A DNA stretch of 64,000 nt from Nepenthes gracilis. Lineage: Eukaryota; Streptophyta; Magnoliopsida; Caryophyllales; Nepenthaceae. The first letter of the stretch is position 1, and each line of letters opens with the position of its first letter. The notes beneath the pieces are model-generated. The model did no database searches and was not told the origin of the DNA. It was given only the letters and a program-made list of their open reading frames with translations. Shown piece after piece: positions 21,945-34,001 of this stretch. The DNA lies in NCBI GenBank assembly GCA_033239525.1, contig BSYO01000030.1, positions 14,281,030 through 14,345,029 of the forward strand, written 5' to 3'. A program made the translations under genes and the position numbers.

Positions 21945-22960
21945 ATCACTCCCATGTGAGAAAAATGCCGGTTTGAATTATGCCGGAATGAATATTTTGC
22001 CAGAGTGAAAATTTGGAGAGGATTTCCGGAGTAGTAAATTCCGGAGTGAAATTGTCGGAGAGGAATTCTCCATAGTGGATTTCTCCATAGTAGGTTTTCG
22101 GAAAGCAAATGATAGAGTGCATTTGTCGGAGTGAAAATCCAGAGTAAATATCGAGAGAACAAATGCAGGAGTGAAAATCCGGAGTGCATTTGCCGGACTG
22201 GATTCTCCGGAGAGGAGTTCTCCGGAGTAGGAAATCCGGAGTGGATTTCTGGAGTATATTTTCGGAGTCATTTTTCAGAGTGGAAAATGCTAGAGTGTGT
22301 TTTTCGGAGACAAAAATACCGGAGTGAATATTGACCAGCTGAAGGCGCGTAGAAGCACTTTAGGGCAAAATGACTGGTCCAACATGTTGACTGGTAGATT
22401 ATAGATTCCGATCAACGTTCGTTGACCACATGATGATTTGCAGAGTAGGCTCAATCTCTGCAGAGCACGATGATTTGCAGTATGTGCGCCCTTTTGTTTC
22501 ATGAGGTTGCAAATTACATGTTTCTGTGTTTTGCAGGATAGATAGTTTCCGGACAAAGTCAGTATAAATGTACATGTTTGGCATGGAGGAAGGTGTGACT
22601 GAAAAGAGATATAGCTGATGCGGTGAAATCACAGCAGTAAAGTCCAAGGCATGTGTGAAAAAAAGTGAGAGTGGAGTGCACCACCAGTGAGAGGAAGAAG
22701 CGAAGAAAGACAGAACGATAAGAACGAAGTGAGAGTTTCCTTCATCTGGAATTGTTTTTTTTTAGTCTGTCTCGGATATATAGCAAATACTATATCTCGA
22801 CGGTTTTTATAACCTATTTCATATAGTGGACTTATTGTGGGCTAAATATTCTGTAATTTTTCCATTTGATTTGTAAAAAATTTGTGAAGGATTTTCATAT
22901 AAAAGTTGTGTTCCTCCTCTTTCTCCCATATTGTATGTTTGTGTGTAATCCTATCCGACC
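21945..22960 (+). repeat. Copia LTR-like fragment with CCGGAGTG minisatellite
   Basis: 21950-22345 is a minisatellite of about 20-bp units built on CCGGAGTGAAAAT. 22640-22950 then matches, with divergence, the reverse complement of about 30.7-30.9 kb in element F. Shared marks include CACCACCAGTGAGAG, AGAGTTTCCTTC, a GTCTGTCTCG block and a run of T-rich leader. Both are probably LTRs of one copia family. Ends and any internal region are not visible. Confidence 0.45.
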
Positions 22961-23149
22961 AACCATCTACCCCAATATAACATGCCAATGCCACCCCAAT
23001 AAAAGAACGGCAACGTCAAAGAGATCTACATATACCTATATGGCGAATCAATGTCATCCTTCCATGGCATCAGTGGTAATGATATATAAAGAAATAAAAG
23101 ATATGCATCATCTCTATTAGAAAGTTGCTGGCTGAAAGCAATATGGTTG
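22961..23149. other. Spacer
   Basis: Nothing recognised. Confidence 0.3.
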
Positions 23150-25339
23150 TCACGTCATGCCATCCCCAATTTCTTAATAAAATTTATCAATCTTAATTTA
23201 ATTAATTATATTATTATCTTACTTCAATTCAACTCAAGGCCCAAGATAGAGCTAACTTAATTCCTTAAATCCCAAATCGGCATCGAGCATGATCCTATAA
23301 CCATATGTCAACAAGTGACCTAAAAATAAAGTACTGAATCACATCACAGAATCGGAAATTGCCATACCATTAATTGGCTATAATTCCCGACAATAATCTG
23401 ATTCTGAAACATTTGTAATGATAAATATCTTATTGATATCAAAATACTTAAAAATTATAATTTAACTAAATTATTAAAAAAATAACCGGAGTCCAACTAT
23501 ATCACTAACAAAAATATTGTAAACTTTTAAATATAACACAAAACCATTAACCAAAATAATATAAACGCTATCAAGTTACTATTTTGAGACAAAATACAAC
23601 ATTAAAATTTTTTCAGAATCCTAATTCTATTTCTTTAAGTAGCCCTTCTGGCAATCTCCTCTGCCTGCAAGTATATTTGATCCCACTAATCCGAAGGAGT
23701 TAGCAAAAATAATAGTGAACTAATTGCTTAACAAAGTATATAAATTTATCATAATCAATTATACAATTTAGATTAAAATATGCTAGAAAGAGCAATGAAT
23801 CAAAATTTAGATGCATGGCCATGAATTTCCATAACATTCATGCATAAATTTCAAATTCTTTTTTCCAATTCTTAATTTACAATGCATTATAAAAAATATG
23901 CTCAAATCATGCTAAATTTTATGGACTAATAATCAGTAAAATCTCACCAACAAAGAAGCGAATAATTGAAACTCGAGTTATATATATTTTCACACAATTA
24001 AATGCCTTACATTACTATTCAAAACCCGTAGGTGAGCCGACATATATATAACCCAGTAGACATGGCCGAATAATAATTTTAATCCGCGGATGATAGGTTC
24101 AAATTTTAATTACCACTATAATATATTAAGACATCTCATAATATATCACCGCTGATTATTACAGTAGCCTGTCCATAAATGAATGCAAAACTTTGCATAA
24201 ATACATATATTGTTTAAATTTTTTTCATATTTGAGAAAATATCTTTAATACTTTTACAAATTATAGAGTTTTTTTCATAATTTTATTAAATACTTGTTAT
24301 GCAGTGTATCATATTTCTATATGAACTTGAATATACAAATTTTAAAATAAGTAAAAGCTACATTATGAAATTTCAAATATGTAGACTACTTACACGTGGA
24401 TAATAGAAAAAAATCAGTAAAAGTCTATGATTCTAACATCTCATTTCAAATGTCAAGCATGGAGGGACAAATTAATGAAATTTTTGAACATACAAAGCAT
24501 ATACTTAGTAATTTTAAATATACGGGAACATTATGTATAAATTTAAAGTATACGAGAACCATTTAAATATGATTTCAGAACATACATAAGTTGTAGTGCA
24601 AAAAAATCAGTTAAATAATACAACGTATATAGATTAAGATGTAAAATTATACAATATTGCAGAAAAATATGAAAGATAGTACATACATGTGATAAATAAA
24701 TATCTTAGATACGAAAATATAATATACATGAGTATTTTAGATAATAAATACTCATAGAGATCAGAAGGAATAGTAACAAGAAAAAGGACTTGGAATGTAC
24801 TTGCTTTATCTTCAAATTTACTAAAAATCTTTCATTGATTCACTTCAAATGCCTTCCTCTAGCCTTTTCACTCTCTTGTTCTCTCTTCCCCTCTTCTCTT
24901 CTCTCTCTTCTCTCGAAAATCTGGCAAAAAATGACTAAAAATCAATTGGTTGGGGTTTATATAAAGAACTGGCACACATGCAACCGTCAGATGTGTATTA
25001 GGTATTGAGACAGAACACAATGGCACATGAGCGTCACCTTAGGCACGTATCAGATGTTGGCAATATGCCAGAAGTGCTTATAGACGTCCCTCGAACGCAC
25101 ACTGGACATGAGCAATTTGCTAAAAGTATGATTGAGCGCCAATTAAGTATCTTTCAAGCGCGACTTTTCTGGTCAGAACACGTATGTGCGCTGGTCAAGA
25201 GTCAATCAAGCGTCACTTGACTCGATATGACTCGATTTAAATATTAACTTTGACCTAAATTTTTATTTGATTTTAAAATTTATATTTTTTAATTTAATTA
25301 ATTATAATAAAAAATTATAATTTGAAACTGCACCTTACA
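23150..25339 (-). repeat. Long LTR-like repeat (same family as 6247-7479)
   Basis: On the minus strand it would start TGTAAGGTGCAG at 25339. It has a TATA-like ATATAAACCCC and a GA-rich leader near 24880-24960, then a long AT-rich tail. It shares ordered blocks with 6247-7479. A reverse-complement relative lies at 25689. The far end is approximate and no target-site duplication was confirmed. Confidence 0.45.
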
Positions 25340-25688
25340 TTGCTATTGTACCAAGTTAGAGTTATTTATGCTTCCCATGCGCTTCCATGAATTTCAACAA
25401 ATATATGAAGTTGTGTCACAAAAAGACATCAAATTTCAGACCATATAAAAATCTAGCCCCACAGTTCGTTCCCATTATATGATCTAATCCAGAGAAGGCG
25501 GCATAGCTTCAGTATGCACAGTAAACATTTTGAATTTAACTTTTCCAGAACCATCATCATTTTTCAAAAAAAAAAAATATCATCCCGAAGTTATCAGTTC
25601 TATTCCATATAAGAACCTTACAGTTCTGTACCGGAAGGAGTGGCAAAGAAAAATAGAATAAGAAACAGGAAGAAAATATGTACTGAAG
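25340..25688. other. Spacer between two opposed LTR-like repeats
   Basis: AT-rich with an A11 run near 25566. No gene seen. Confidence 0.3.
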
Positions 25689-26530
25689 TGTAATGCTCTT
25701 AAGTTACGGACATTTCTAAGTATTAATTTAAAATATAATATTAAATTAAAATAATTGAACAAATTATTAAAGATATTTGCAGGTTTAAATGATACCCTAA
25801 GTATTAAACAGTTATATTCAACGTCTAATAAGCGCATGAGCATAGCTCATAATGCTTATGTGCCAGTTGCAATATAGGTTACACTTGAGGTTCGTGGGAA
25901 AAATAGCTCCTGGGAGCCTAGCAGTAGAGTTGGTGCCCGGCACAGGAACTTATTTGAGAGTATAATTACGCTTAATGAGTGCAATATGGGCGCTTATTCA
26001 CATTTGTTCTAATGACTTCGTGACTAATGGGCGAAAGAGAAGTGCATGTGTGCATGCTAAAATTGGCCTTTACACCTAATGGGTGCATGACTGGTGCATG
26101 TGTGCCAACCTGTATATAAATGTTTAAGCTTAATTTTTTTGAGATTCTAGAGAAAAGAGAAAGAAGAAAAAATGGTATGAGATTTTAAAGATAAACCTTG
26201 AAAGATTGATGGAAATTAAGTGACAAAAAGTGAATTCTAAGCCTAAATTCTTTATCTTTTTCTGAAATTTTTGAATTTTCTCTTTATATTGGTTCATAAT
26301 TTGAAAATCCAAGTTCTTCCATTCCATGCATGTGTTCATCCATGCCGTTTTTGTTGTTTAGCTTGCATGCATTGTTATTTTATTCCATTGTTTTAAGGAT
26401 TTGAAGGCTTGTACTTAAATATATAAAAAATTTTAGGAAATCTAAATTTCTTAAGTTATTGAAGAATATCCTTCCTGCACATCTTTTATATTGCAAGAAC
26501 CCTTGAGAATCTCTACGATGAAGCCAAGGT
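25689..26530 (+). repeat. LTR-like repeat in opposite orientation
   Basis: It starts TGTAATGCTCTTAAG. CATGTGTGCCAACCTGTATATAAATG near 26095-26125 equals the reverse complement of the 24955-24985 block, followed by a GA-rich leader. The right end is undetermined and may run into the tandem repeats. Confidence 0.4.
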
Positions 26531-26746
26531 AAGTTATTTTGCTCTTAATATCTAGAAACATGTATGTTGTTTTGTATTATTATTATTTTTTTTACTTTTT
26601 TTTTCTCAAAATAAACAATTATAAGAAATTGATAAAAATATAATACGACATGTCAAAACATATTACGAAAAAAAATAATGTCGTAAGAAAACATATCAAT
26701 GGGTTATATTAGTGGATAAAGTCCCGTTTATAAAGATTGTATGTAA

Positions 26747-27740
26747 GCAGCCCTCTTCATGAGCTTTAAATAGTTGAACAAGGACTATGTTTACGAAGAA
26801 ATATATATATATATATATATATGGCTCAACCATCATATATTCACCCTAATTGGTAAGGTTTATCATTAGTTTTTAATTTGTTAATCCTTTAACACATTCT
26901 TCGTAACTCATTTATTTTTATGACTTATATTTACTTGTTAAGATTTTAGTTCAACTTACATTGTCCACCTTTCTAATTAACAAGCTTGGCTACTTTGATG
27001 TTTAGGACCAATGGGTAGGTGTTCATTGTTGGAGGGTTTTATTCAAAGAAGATAGTGTTCATGTAGTATGATGTTGTAGGCTGCCCTCTTCATGAGCTTT
27101 AAATAGTTGAACAAAGTTTATGTTTACAAAGGAAAAAAAAAACATATAGTCCAACCTTTATATATTCACCCTAATTGGTAAAGTTTATCATTAGTCTTTG
27201 ATTTGTTATTCCTTTTACACATTCTTGATAACTAATATTTATTTTTATGACTTATATTTACTTACCAAGATTTTAGTTCAACTTACATTGTCTACCTTTT
27301 TTATTAGCAAACTTGGCTACTTTGATGTTTAGGACCAATGGGTAGGTGTTCCTTGTTGGAGGGTCTTATTCAAAGAAAATAGTATTCATGTATTATGATA
27401 TTGTAGGCAGCCGTCTTCATGAGCTTTAAATAGTTGAACAAGATCTATATTTACGAAGAAAAAAAAAAAAAAACACATGGCCCAACCTTCATGTATTCAC
27501 CACCCTAATTGGTAATGTTTATCATTAGTCTTTGATTTGTTATTCCTTTGCATATTGTTGATAACTCATATTTATTTTTATGACTTATATTTACTTGCCA
27601 AGATTTTAGTTCAACTTACATTGTTCACCTTTTTTATTAGCAAGCTTGGCCATTTTGATGTTTAGGACCAATGGGTAGGTGTTTATTGTTGGAGGGTCTT
27701 ATTCAAAGAAGATAGTGTTCATGTATTATGATGTTGTAGG
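26747..27740. repeat. Three tandem copies of a unit of about 330 bp
   Basis: Copies start at 26747, 27080 and 27407 with GC(A/T)GCC, TCTTCATGAGC and TTTAAATAGTTGAACA. They end GATGTTGTAGG or similar, so periods are 333, 327 and 334 bp. Each has an internal A-rich or (AT)n tract that differs in length. Identity between copies looks high, around nine in ten bases by eye. No coding potential. It could be a small satellite seed or an LTR-internal repeat. Confidence 0.9.
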
Positions 27741-28559
27741 AAGAACTACTTAAATGTTTTAAGTACCTTTGGCATGTATTACTTGATAAGTGTGGCCGTG
27801 TGGCCATATTTTTTGTTGGTTTTATGTATTGTTTAATTTTTGGTGCCTACTATGATTTGGATTATTGAATTATATTTTACGATTGAACAGGTTTAGAAAT
27901 TCAAATGTCAAATTAGAGCAAATTTAATCATATTTTAACTAATAAAGTTTTATGCAATGTAATAGACCAGGTTATTATAACCTAATTTGGTTAAATTTCA
28001 TATCAATAATCTGGATGTAACACATTCAAGGAAGATATCTTAAAGTAAATTTTTAATGTATCGATATCGAATCCCCTTGATACCGATACATTCCAATTTC
28101 GTGACAATATTGTAATATATTTTTATATTAGTGATATATTGGATGCTATTCCAAATATTAGTTAATACAATACTATTAACTTACGATTTTTTTAAAAAAA
28201 TTTTCTTCTATTATATCTGATATCGATATATATAATCTGATACTAATATGATCGCGATCAATTAATAATAACGATATTTTCATCCATGGCATATATACCT
28301 TGCAGCATAATCCCACTCAAAAAAGTTAAGGCTTCCGGTGCAATGCTGATCAAATTGCCCTGATTTATATCAAAATATATTGCAGTTGATAATCATTTAG
28401 CCAGATTCAATTTAGGCTCAAACATCTACATTCATAGTCACGCTCGTAAGGCATGCTTAGATGCATCACTTACTAAACCACTCCAGTCCAGTAAAACTTA
28501 GGAAGACTACACCAAGCACACAAATATAGATTAAAACCCAATTATCTCAATGCATATAC
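27741..28559. other. Spacer
   Basis: AT-rich, with a GATATCGATATATATAATC-like stretch near 28220. No gene or element recognised. Confidence 0.35.
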
Positions 28560-28717
28560 CTGTGCAACCACTTCTGAACCAAGTGGATTCGTCCTCATCT
28601 CAACCCAGATTATCATAGCAAACACCATCATTAGGAAAACGACTGCCATTGTAATCTGGCGTAAGTACAGAATTGAAGCACCTGTGAACAGAACACTCAA
28701 CACTGCCTTCAGAGGTC
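28560..28717 (-). CDS. Possible isolated host exon, two hydrophobic segments
   Basis: A 158-nt stretch bounded by a TTTTTTAG acceptor and an ACAG/GTATATGC donor. It is open throughout in the frame LKAVLSVLFTGASILYLR, QITMAVVFLMMVFAMIIWVEM, then NPLGSEVVAQ. It has two candidate membrane segments. I do not recognise the protein and no neighbouring exon could be joined to it with confidence. It may be a gene fragment or chance. Confidence 0.25.
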
Positions 28718-30529
28718 CTAAAAAATTAGAATAAATTTTGTGCTTACGTCGGTAGATATTAATGGGTACCCACTGCAAATGTTTGCCCTTAACACACCAA
28801 ATTTACAAACTTCTGGCGGTTTCCTACATGGACCAGCGGAATAGGAAGACGCTCTTGGTGTTTGCTGGTGTTTGATGCAGTTGCTTTGCTTGCTGTCTGT
28901 ACCAAAGAGCGTGTCCAGAGAACTATATTCTTCTTCTTCTTCTTCATCAGCTGGATGACAAGATCTAACCCGTACAATAACCCACCAGAAACATAGGTGG
29001 TGAAACTAAATTAGTGCCTATTGATTTCAAAACCTTTACACAATTTTTTGATGGGAAAAGATATTGCCATGTTGAAAAACACCACTGTCAAGTTGTATGT
29101 CGCTGTCGCATGATTTCATGCCCTAAACACATGCATCCTAGAAATAAAAATTTTGCAATGTGGCTTGATGTTAAGATATATTATTTAAATGTATACATAC
29201 TGACATCATCAATGCACGACAAGCTTCCACAAAGAAAAAAAAAAATCCTCGGCATGGATTTGATCCCCTTTTTTGGGAAGACTATAAATATACCAAAATG
29301 ACAGGATAAGGAGAAATTCTATAAGAAACAGGATCTTGGGACAGGCTGCAAAACATAGTTGTTTATTAAAATCTTCTGGGTTCTTAATTCACATATAAAG
29401 TAGAGATGTCTTAACAAGTTACGTTGCACCCAAATAGAAAACCACAAGAGATAGCCCAGCACAGCCATCCCTCACATGTTGCAAAGGAAACAAAGCAACC
29501 TGCCTGCACAGAATACAAACAACCACCAATTATAAAATTATTATATTATTGAATAAATGGCAAAAAAAATCTTAAATAAAAACTTAGTAGCAGAGGACCA
29601 TATTTGCAAATAAATGTGTGGTGTATATTATGGATAAAGTATGTCACCAACTGCTGCATCTATGAAAACTAAGTTTCTCTTCACTATTTGCAGCTCATTA
29701 CCCTGATAGAATGGAAACTTCCAATTGAATCACACTAACGCAACAGATGTATCAAAAAAATATTTATATATTGGTACTCCAATATAAAGGTCATGCAATC
29801 ACAAGAAAGATAATGTTGACTGCTGAAATCAGAAAACTAATGTAGACAAGAACTGAAGGTGAGAATGTGCTTAGGCCTTATATCTAAGGAATATTACCTC
29901 TCTCACTAGACATCAAGAGAAAATCATTAGTTCTTCAAGATTATGATCCCACACAGCGTACTCATTGATTGGATATAAACCGGCTAAGTTTGTCATCAAT
30001 AGACTCATTACTGAATCATAGAAATCCCAAGACATGGTGATCAGTGCACATAAAAATCTCTCTTTTCAGTTTTCTTCATCTGATTTTCCTTTCTTTCATT
30101 GACTCCTTTTTGTTGGTCATCAACAGAAAATTTCACTCAATTCCTGCTGCCAACTCGCAAAAGCTCTAATTTCATAAAACGACTCATGGAAACTTTTGAC
30201 AATATATGTGATAACACTGTAGTTGTTGGTTAAATAATTAAATGAATAGACCAGAACAAAGTGGGATACAACAAAACAGCAAGGCATCTTATGCACGGCA
30301 GAGAAATATGCATTAGAAAACCACCATCTTACTCATAGTTGAAAACCCGATCAACATACGAAGGACCTGCAATTTTAAATGAACATGTCCAGCTATTTTA
30401 AGGATAGGTTAGCCCCTTTTCCTTTCGATGAGGCAGCAAAACTATGTCCTTATTGGAGTTCCACTTCTTCAATCTACTCTTAAGAAAAAAGCCAAGTGCA
30501 CCTACACTATATCATATTGATAGTACGCA
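28718..30529. other. Spacer, possibly intronic
   Basis: No recognisable coding or mobile sequence over about 1.8 kb. A (CTT)n run lies at about 28930-28946. Confidence 0.35.
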
Positions 30530-31717
30530 TGTGCTGGGGTTCGACACTCAGATTCACAGACAAGTCAGTTGCAACGAAAAACCTGAACCTCCCCGTCGGC
30601 CATCAGCTACCAATAATGTGAACACAATGAACACAAAAATGCACAACGATTTTTAACATGGAAAACTCTTCTCAACCAAAAGAAAAATCATAGGACAAAT
30701 TTCAAAAAAATTTCACTATGTAAAATCAGTTACAAAAACCCTGAAATAGAATACCAACAACCCACTCGAGACAGAATAAGAAAAAATATATCAAAAGTAA
30801 GGAAACTTTCATTCCATCTTTTTTCCTTCTATTTTTCTTCTCTCCATTTTCTCATTGGTGGTGCTACTACTCGCTTTGATTTTACAAGTGTGGTGGCAAA
30901 CGGCAAGCGACGAGAATTCCCTTCTGCACTCTGCTCCATTTAACCCTCTGTTCCACGTTCCACTGCTACACCATCTTCTGATGTGTCTGTTGTGCTTTAT
31001 AATGATGCTGACTTCAAATCTCATCTGCTCACCTGGTCTAATTTTGTAGATGATTTGTCACACTAACTTTATCATTTTTTGTACCTTCACTAGTTCTCAC
31101 ATTTTCACAAACGACGCATGCTCTACAAATCAACCTACTCTACATCAATGGTGCATGCCTTATAAAGTTAGCTACCAACTCTAAAAGTCAACTACCTACT
31201 CTGAAAAGCCTGCCACCTATTCCTCAGAGCTTGGTGCCCACTTTGCAAAGTCATTTACCAGCTCCGTCAGGTTAACTCCTCTGAACTGTGTTGCCTGGTC
31301 GCCCATTTGCATTAGTGCCCTTAGTCAGCCTCTCTAGTCGGCCGGCCTCCCTAGCCGGCTTCTTTTCTCATCCGGCCAATCTCCTGCTGACCGGCCTTAC
31401 AGCCCAGTTGGCCATAGCCTTGCCGGCTTCTCCCTTGGCCTCGTACACCATTCCGGCAATTGCCACTCTAGTAAATTGGCCACACCGATATTTGCCCACT
31501 CCGAAAAATCGGTCACTTTGGCAAATGTCCACTTCGGTATTTGCCACTTCGGCCTTGGGCATCATTACTCTGAGATTTGCCCACTCCGGCAAAGTAGCCA
31601 CTTTGGTCATTTGCTGCAACCAATTTACAACACTCCGAATTTCACACAAACTTGCACGATCTTTCAATGACTCATCCATTTGTTGAGTTACCTATAAGAG
31701 AGTGACAAGACTCAACA
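30530..31717 (-). repeat. 3' LTR-like end of element F with minisatellite
   Basis: Sense start TGTTGAGTC at 31717. 31440-31640 holds units of about 20 bp with CACTCCGG and AAATTGCC, like the repeat at 21950-22345. Distal blocks (30700-30950) match 22640-22950. It ends near TGTGCTGGGG at 30530, by guess. Confidence 0.45.
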
Positions 31718-31739
31718 AACTTTTCCTCATGACTTTATG

Positions 31740-32930
31740 AGGGAACCTTTGCTTTTCCCGGCAACCGTCATCGCCTACTGTTTGGCAGCTTCCCCTGAAT
31801 TAGGACTCCGACGTCGGCCTTCGTAAGCCTGAATGATACCTTCTTCCACTCCACTGAACCTGGAGTAATCCCACTTATCTTCGGCTCCTTTTTCACTGTC
31901 GAATCATTCCCCCTTTCACTCCACCTAGGCCACCTCCTCTTACCCGATTGACTAATGCCGCCGTTAGTCATCTTGGCTTCATCTTTGGCAACCCAAGCTT
32001 TCATCAAATATCATCCTGATCCCTTATTTCCCCTTGCCATAATCGAGGTGCATTTGGTGAGTCTCTACCGGCCGTTTTTGAATGTTGTCCGGAAGCCTTC
32101 ATCATTGAGCTTCCCGGTTGAAATCATATTCAACTTTAACCCCAGGGCATGTCTCACGCCCTTCAACACAAGCTTCTTTCCGTTGCTTGTCTGCGGCAAA
32201 CATCCCCGATACCAACAACCCTCAACGAGTCACCGTTACCCATCTTCAATATCCTGTGGTTTGTAGGCGTATAGCTCATGAAGTGAGACTTCTTCGGTGT
32301 CACATGATGTGAGGCACCACTATTCATCACCCAACTCGTTTCCTGGCTTAGTAGGCTCTGTGCTTCCCCCACATGGACAATCAGGAGGTCTCCACAGAGA
32401 GCGATAGTGGCCTAGATCATCATCGTTATGATCCCACCATTCCTGATGCTTACCTCGGCCCTCCTTCTCCTACTTCCTCTGCGAGCAATTCCTCCTCATG
32501 TGACCTTTATTACTACAGTGAGAAGCATGTCTTCTCCAAAAGCTTGGACCGACAATTGTTTCTCCCCAATTTGCCACCTTGGTTCCTCGATTTCCCACGT
32601 CCCCGACCTCTAGTCGCCACAAGTAGACTCAGCTCCCCTGATGTCTCACCACTTCCGCCCCACTTTGACTCATTCATAAGTAAGAAATTGATGATCTCAT
32701 CCAAATTGTGCATGTCTTTTTTGAATAGTAGCATCATGACAATATGATTGTACAAGACCGGTAAAGACGCCAGTAATACCAACGCTTTGTCTTCTTCCTT
32801 GATTTTCTTATCAAGGGCTGATATTTGTGTCACAATTCAGTTGAATTCGCCTAAATACTTCTCAAAGAATTCCCCTTCCGACAGACATAGGCCATAGAAC
32901 TGCTTCTTCACATGCAACGGGTTGACCGGC
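31740..32930 (-). pseudogene. Element F gag-protease-integrase fragment
   Basis: The gag part (32513-32930) has VKKQFYGLCLSEG, KEEDKALVLLASLPVLYNH and FKKDMHNLDEI, the copia gag-polypeptide pattern, then a basic glycine-rich tail. Protease (about 32163-32350) has WVMNSGASHHVTP, where the family has DSGA, so the catalytic Asp reads Asn. The integrase N-terminal part follows in pieces (CPGVK, MMKAWVAKDEAKM, 31940-32160). Stops and frameshifts throughout. Gag lacks its N terminus and joins directly to LTR-like sequence at about 32930. Confidence 0.7.
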
Positions 32931-33253
32931 TACTTTGCCTTCTTGGCCGGTCAACTTATTGACGAACTATTTTGCCAACTAGTCAATTTGCTCTCTCTCC
33001 AGCAAATTGGCCACACCAGAATTATACTCCTGAATTTCTCCTCAAGTCCTCAGGCCTTCACTGCATAAAGTCCCCGGGCCTTCTCTCCGCAAAGTCTTCG
33101 GCTCTTTTATACATAAAGTCCTTAGGTCTTATCTCCACAAAGTCCACGCCCCATCTGCTATAGCCAGTTTGCAGCACTCCATACAAACTCCGTGTGATCT
33201 CTAATGACGTTTTCGTTTGTTGGGCACTAATAAATGAATGACCAAACTTAACA
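32931..33253 (-). repeat. 5' LTR-like end of element F
   Basis: Sense start TGTTAAGTTTGGTC at 33253. It shares CAATTTACAACACTCC-type and CATTTGTTGAG-type blocks with 31614-31717. It also carries degenerate repeats of AAAGTCC with TCAGGCC or TTAGGTC (33045-33145). Confidence 0.5.
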
Positions 33254-33463
33254 AGTTCAACCGGACAAATTGTGCAGCGTGATAATAGAAAAATTTTAAA
33301 AAATCTACCCCTTTAAAGTAGAGATCGAATGAACTATTCTTGGACTAGAAACCCCAAATCCGTCGATGGTGGGCGTGCGTCGTCAGCGTCAAATTTCTCC
33401 AGGCACTGCTCATCCAAACGGTCAACCACGCCTCCTGAAAAGGGTTGAAAGGCTGGAACTTTC

Positions 33464-33466
33464 TGT

Positions 33467-33495
<29 letters not shown>
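33464..33495. repeat. (GA)n microsatellite
   Basis: About 30 bp of GA repeats, with a GAGCGAGAGA end. It lies some 290 bp upstream of the small host gene and may be part of its promoter region. Confidence 0.85.
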
Positions 33496-33500
<5 letters not shown>

Positions 33501-33639
33501 CTTCGCCGTCCATCGTTTATTCGATCTTCCATCCCCACTTTCCGTCGTCGTACCAGACCTCGTTTCCCCTGGGCCTGAGTTACTCAAACGCGTTTTCATT
33601 GCCCTCAGTCAGATTCTAGAAGCTCCAGTATTACCCTTC

Positions 33640-33782
33640 TGCATCCCCTATTTTAAAGGTACCGAAGACGTGTGACGCAACTCCATGCTTCCCCCTATTA
33701 TCCTCCTTCCTCACACGCAGCCAACCCCTCTATACTCTATCTGTCTCTCTCCCTCTTCCTCTCTTCCTTCGTCTGTGTGAGG
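33640..33782 (+). promoter_or_regulatory. Putative promoter and leader of the small host gene
   Basis: CCTATTTTAAAGG (TATA-like) at about 33648 is followed by a strongly pyrimidine-rich leader (CTCTCTCCCTCTTCC, 33740-33775) that runs to the ATG at 33783, as in many plant 5' UTRs. Inferred only. Confidence 0.4.
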
Positions 33783-34001
33783 ATGGAATCGACGAAAAAC
33801 AGATGGTTTCTGAACAAGTGGATGAGAAAAAGCGCTTGGAGATGGAGGTCCCTCCAGAAATCCGGCTTCGAATGGAAGAAGCTCAACATCAAGCTGTCCT
33901 TCATCCAAGATGTCCTCTTCAAGATCGTCTCCGTTTTCGAAGCCATCTTCCTCGTCTTCACTATCTGTGTCTTCTTTCTCTGTTGTGGTTGTCACTTTTG
34001 A
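33783..34001 (+). CDS. Small membrane protein, candidate host gene (72 aa)
   Basis: Starts MESTKNRWFLNKWMRKSAW and ends FLCCGCHF with TGA at 33999-34001. The N-terminal half is very basic and tryptophan-rich (WMRKSAWRWRSL). The C-terminal half has IQDVLFKIVSVFEAIFLVF then TICVFFLCCGCHF, one long hydrophobic segment ending in a cysteine cluster. This is consistent with a small tail-anchored or single-span membrane protein. The frame is intact, base composition is normal for plant coding DNA, and it lies between repeats without belonging to one. I chose the internal ATG at 33783 because it follows the pyrimidine-rich leader. An upstream in-frame ATG at 33672 would add a leader-encoded stretch. 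I believe similar short proteins occur widely in plants, but I cannot name one. Function unknown. Confidence 0.6.
   Translation: MESTKNRWFLNKWMRKSAWRWRSLQKSGFEWKKLNIKLSFIQDVLFKIVSVFEAIFLVFTICVFFLCCGCHF

Larger units (their letters stand above)
30530..33253 (-). mobile_element. Element F: Ty1/copia remnant with gag, protease and LTR-like ends
   Basis: On the minus strand an LTR-like start (33253, TGTTAAGTTTGG) leads to part of gag, protease and the first part of integrase. A purine-rich GAGGAAAAG then precedes a second LTR start (31717, TGTTGAGTC). The two LTR starts align over roughly 100 bp. Reverse transcriptase, RNase H and most of integrase are missing. The left end at 30530 is approximate and no target-site duplication was found. 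Confidence 0.6.
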
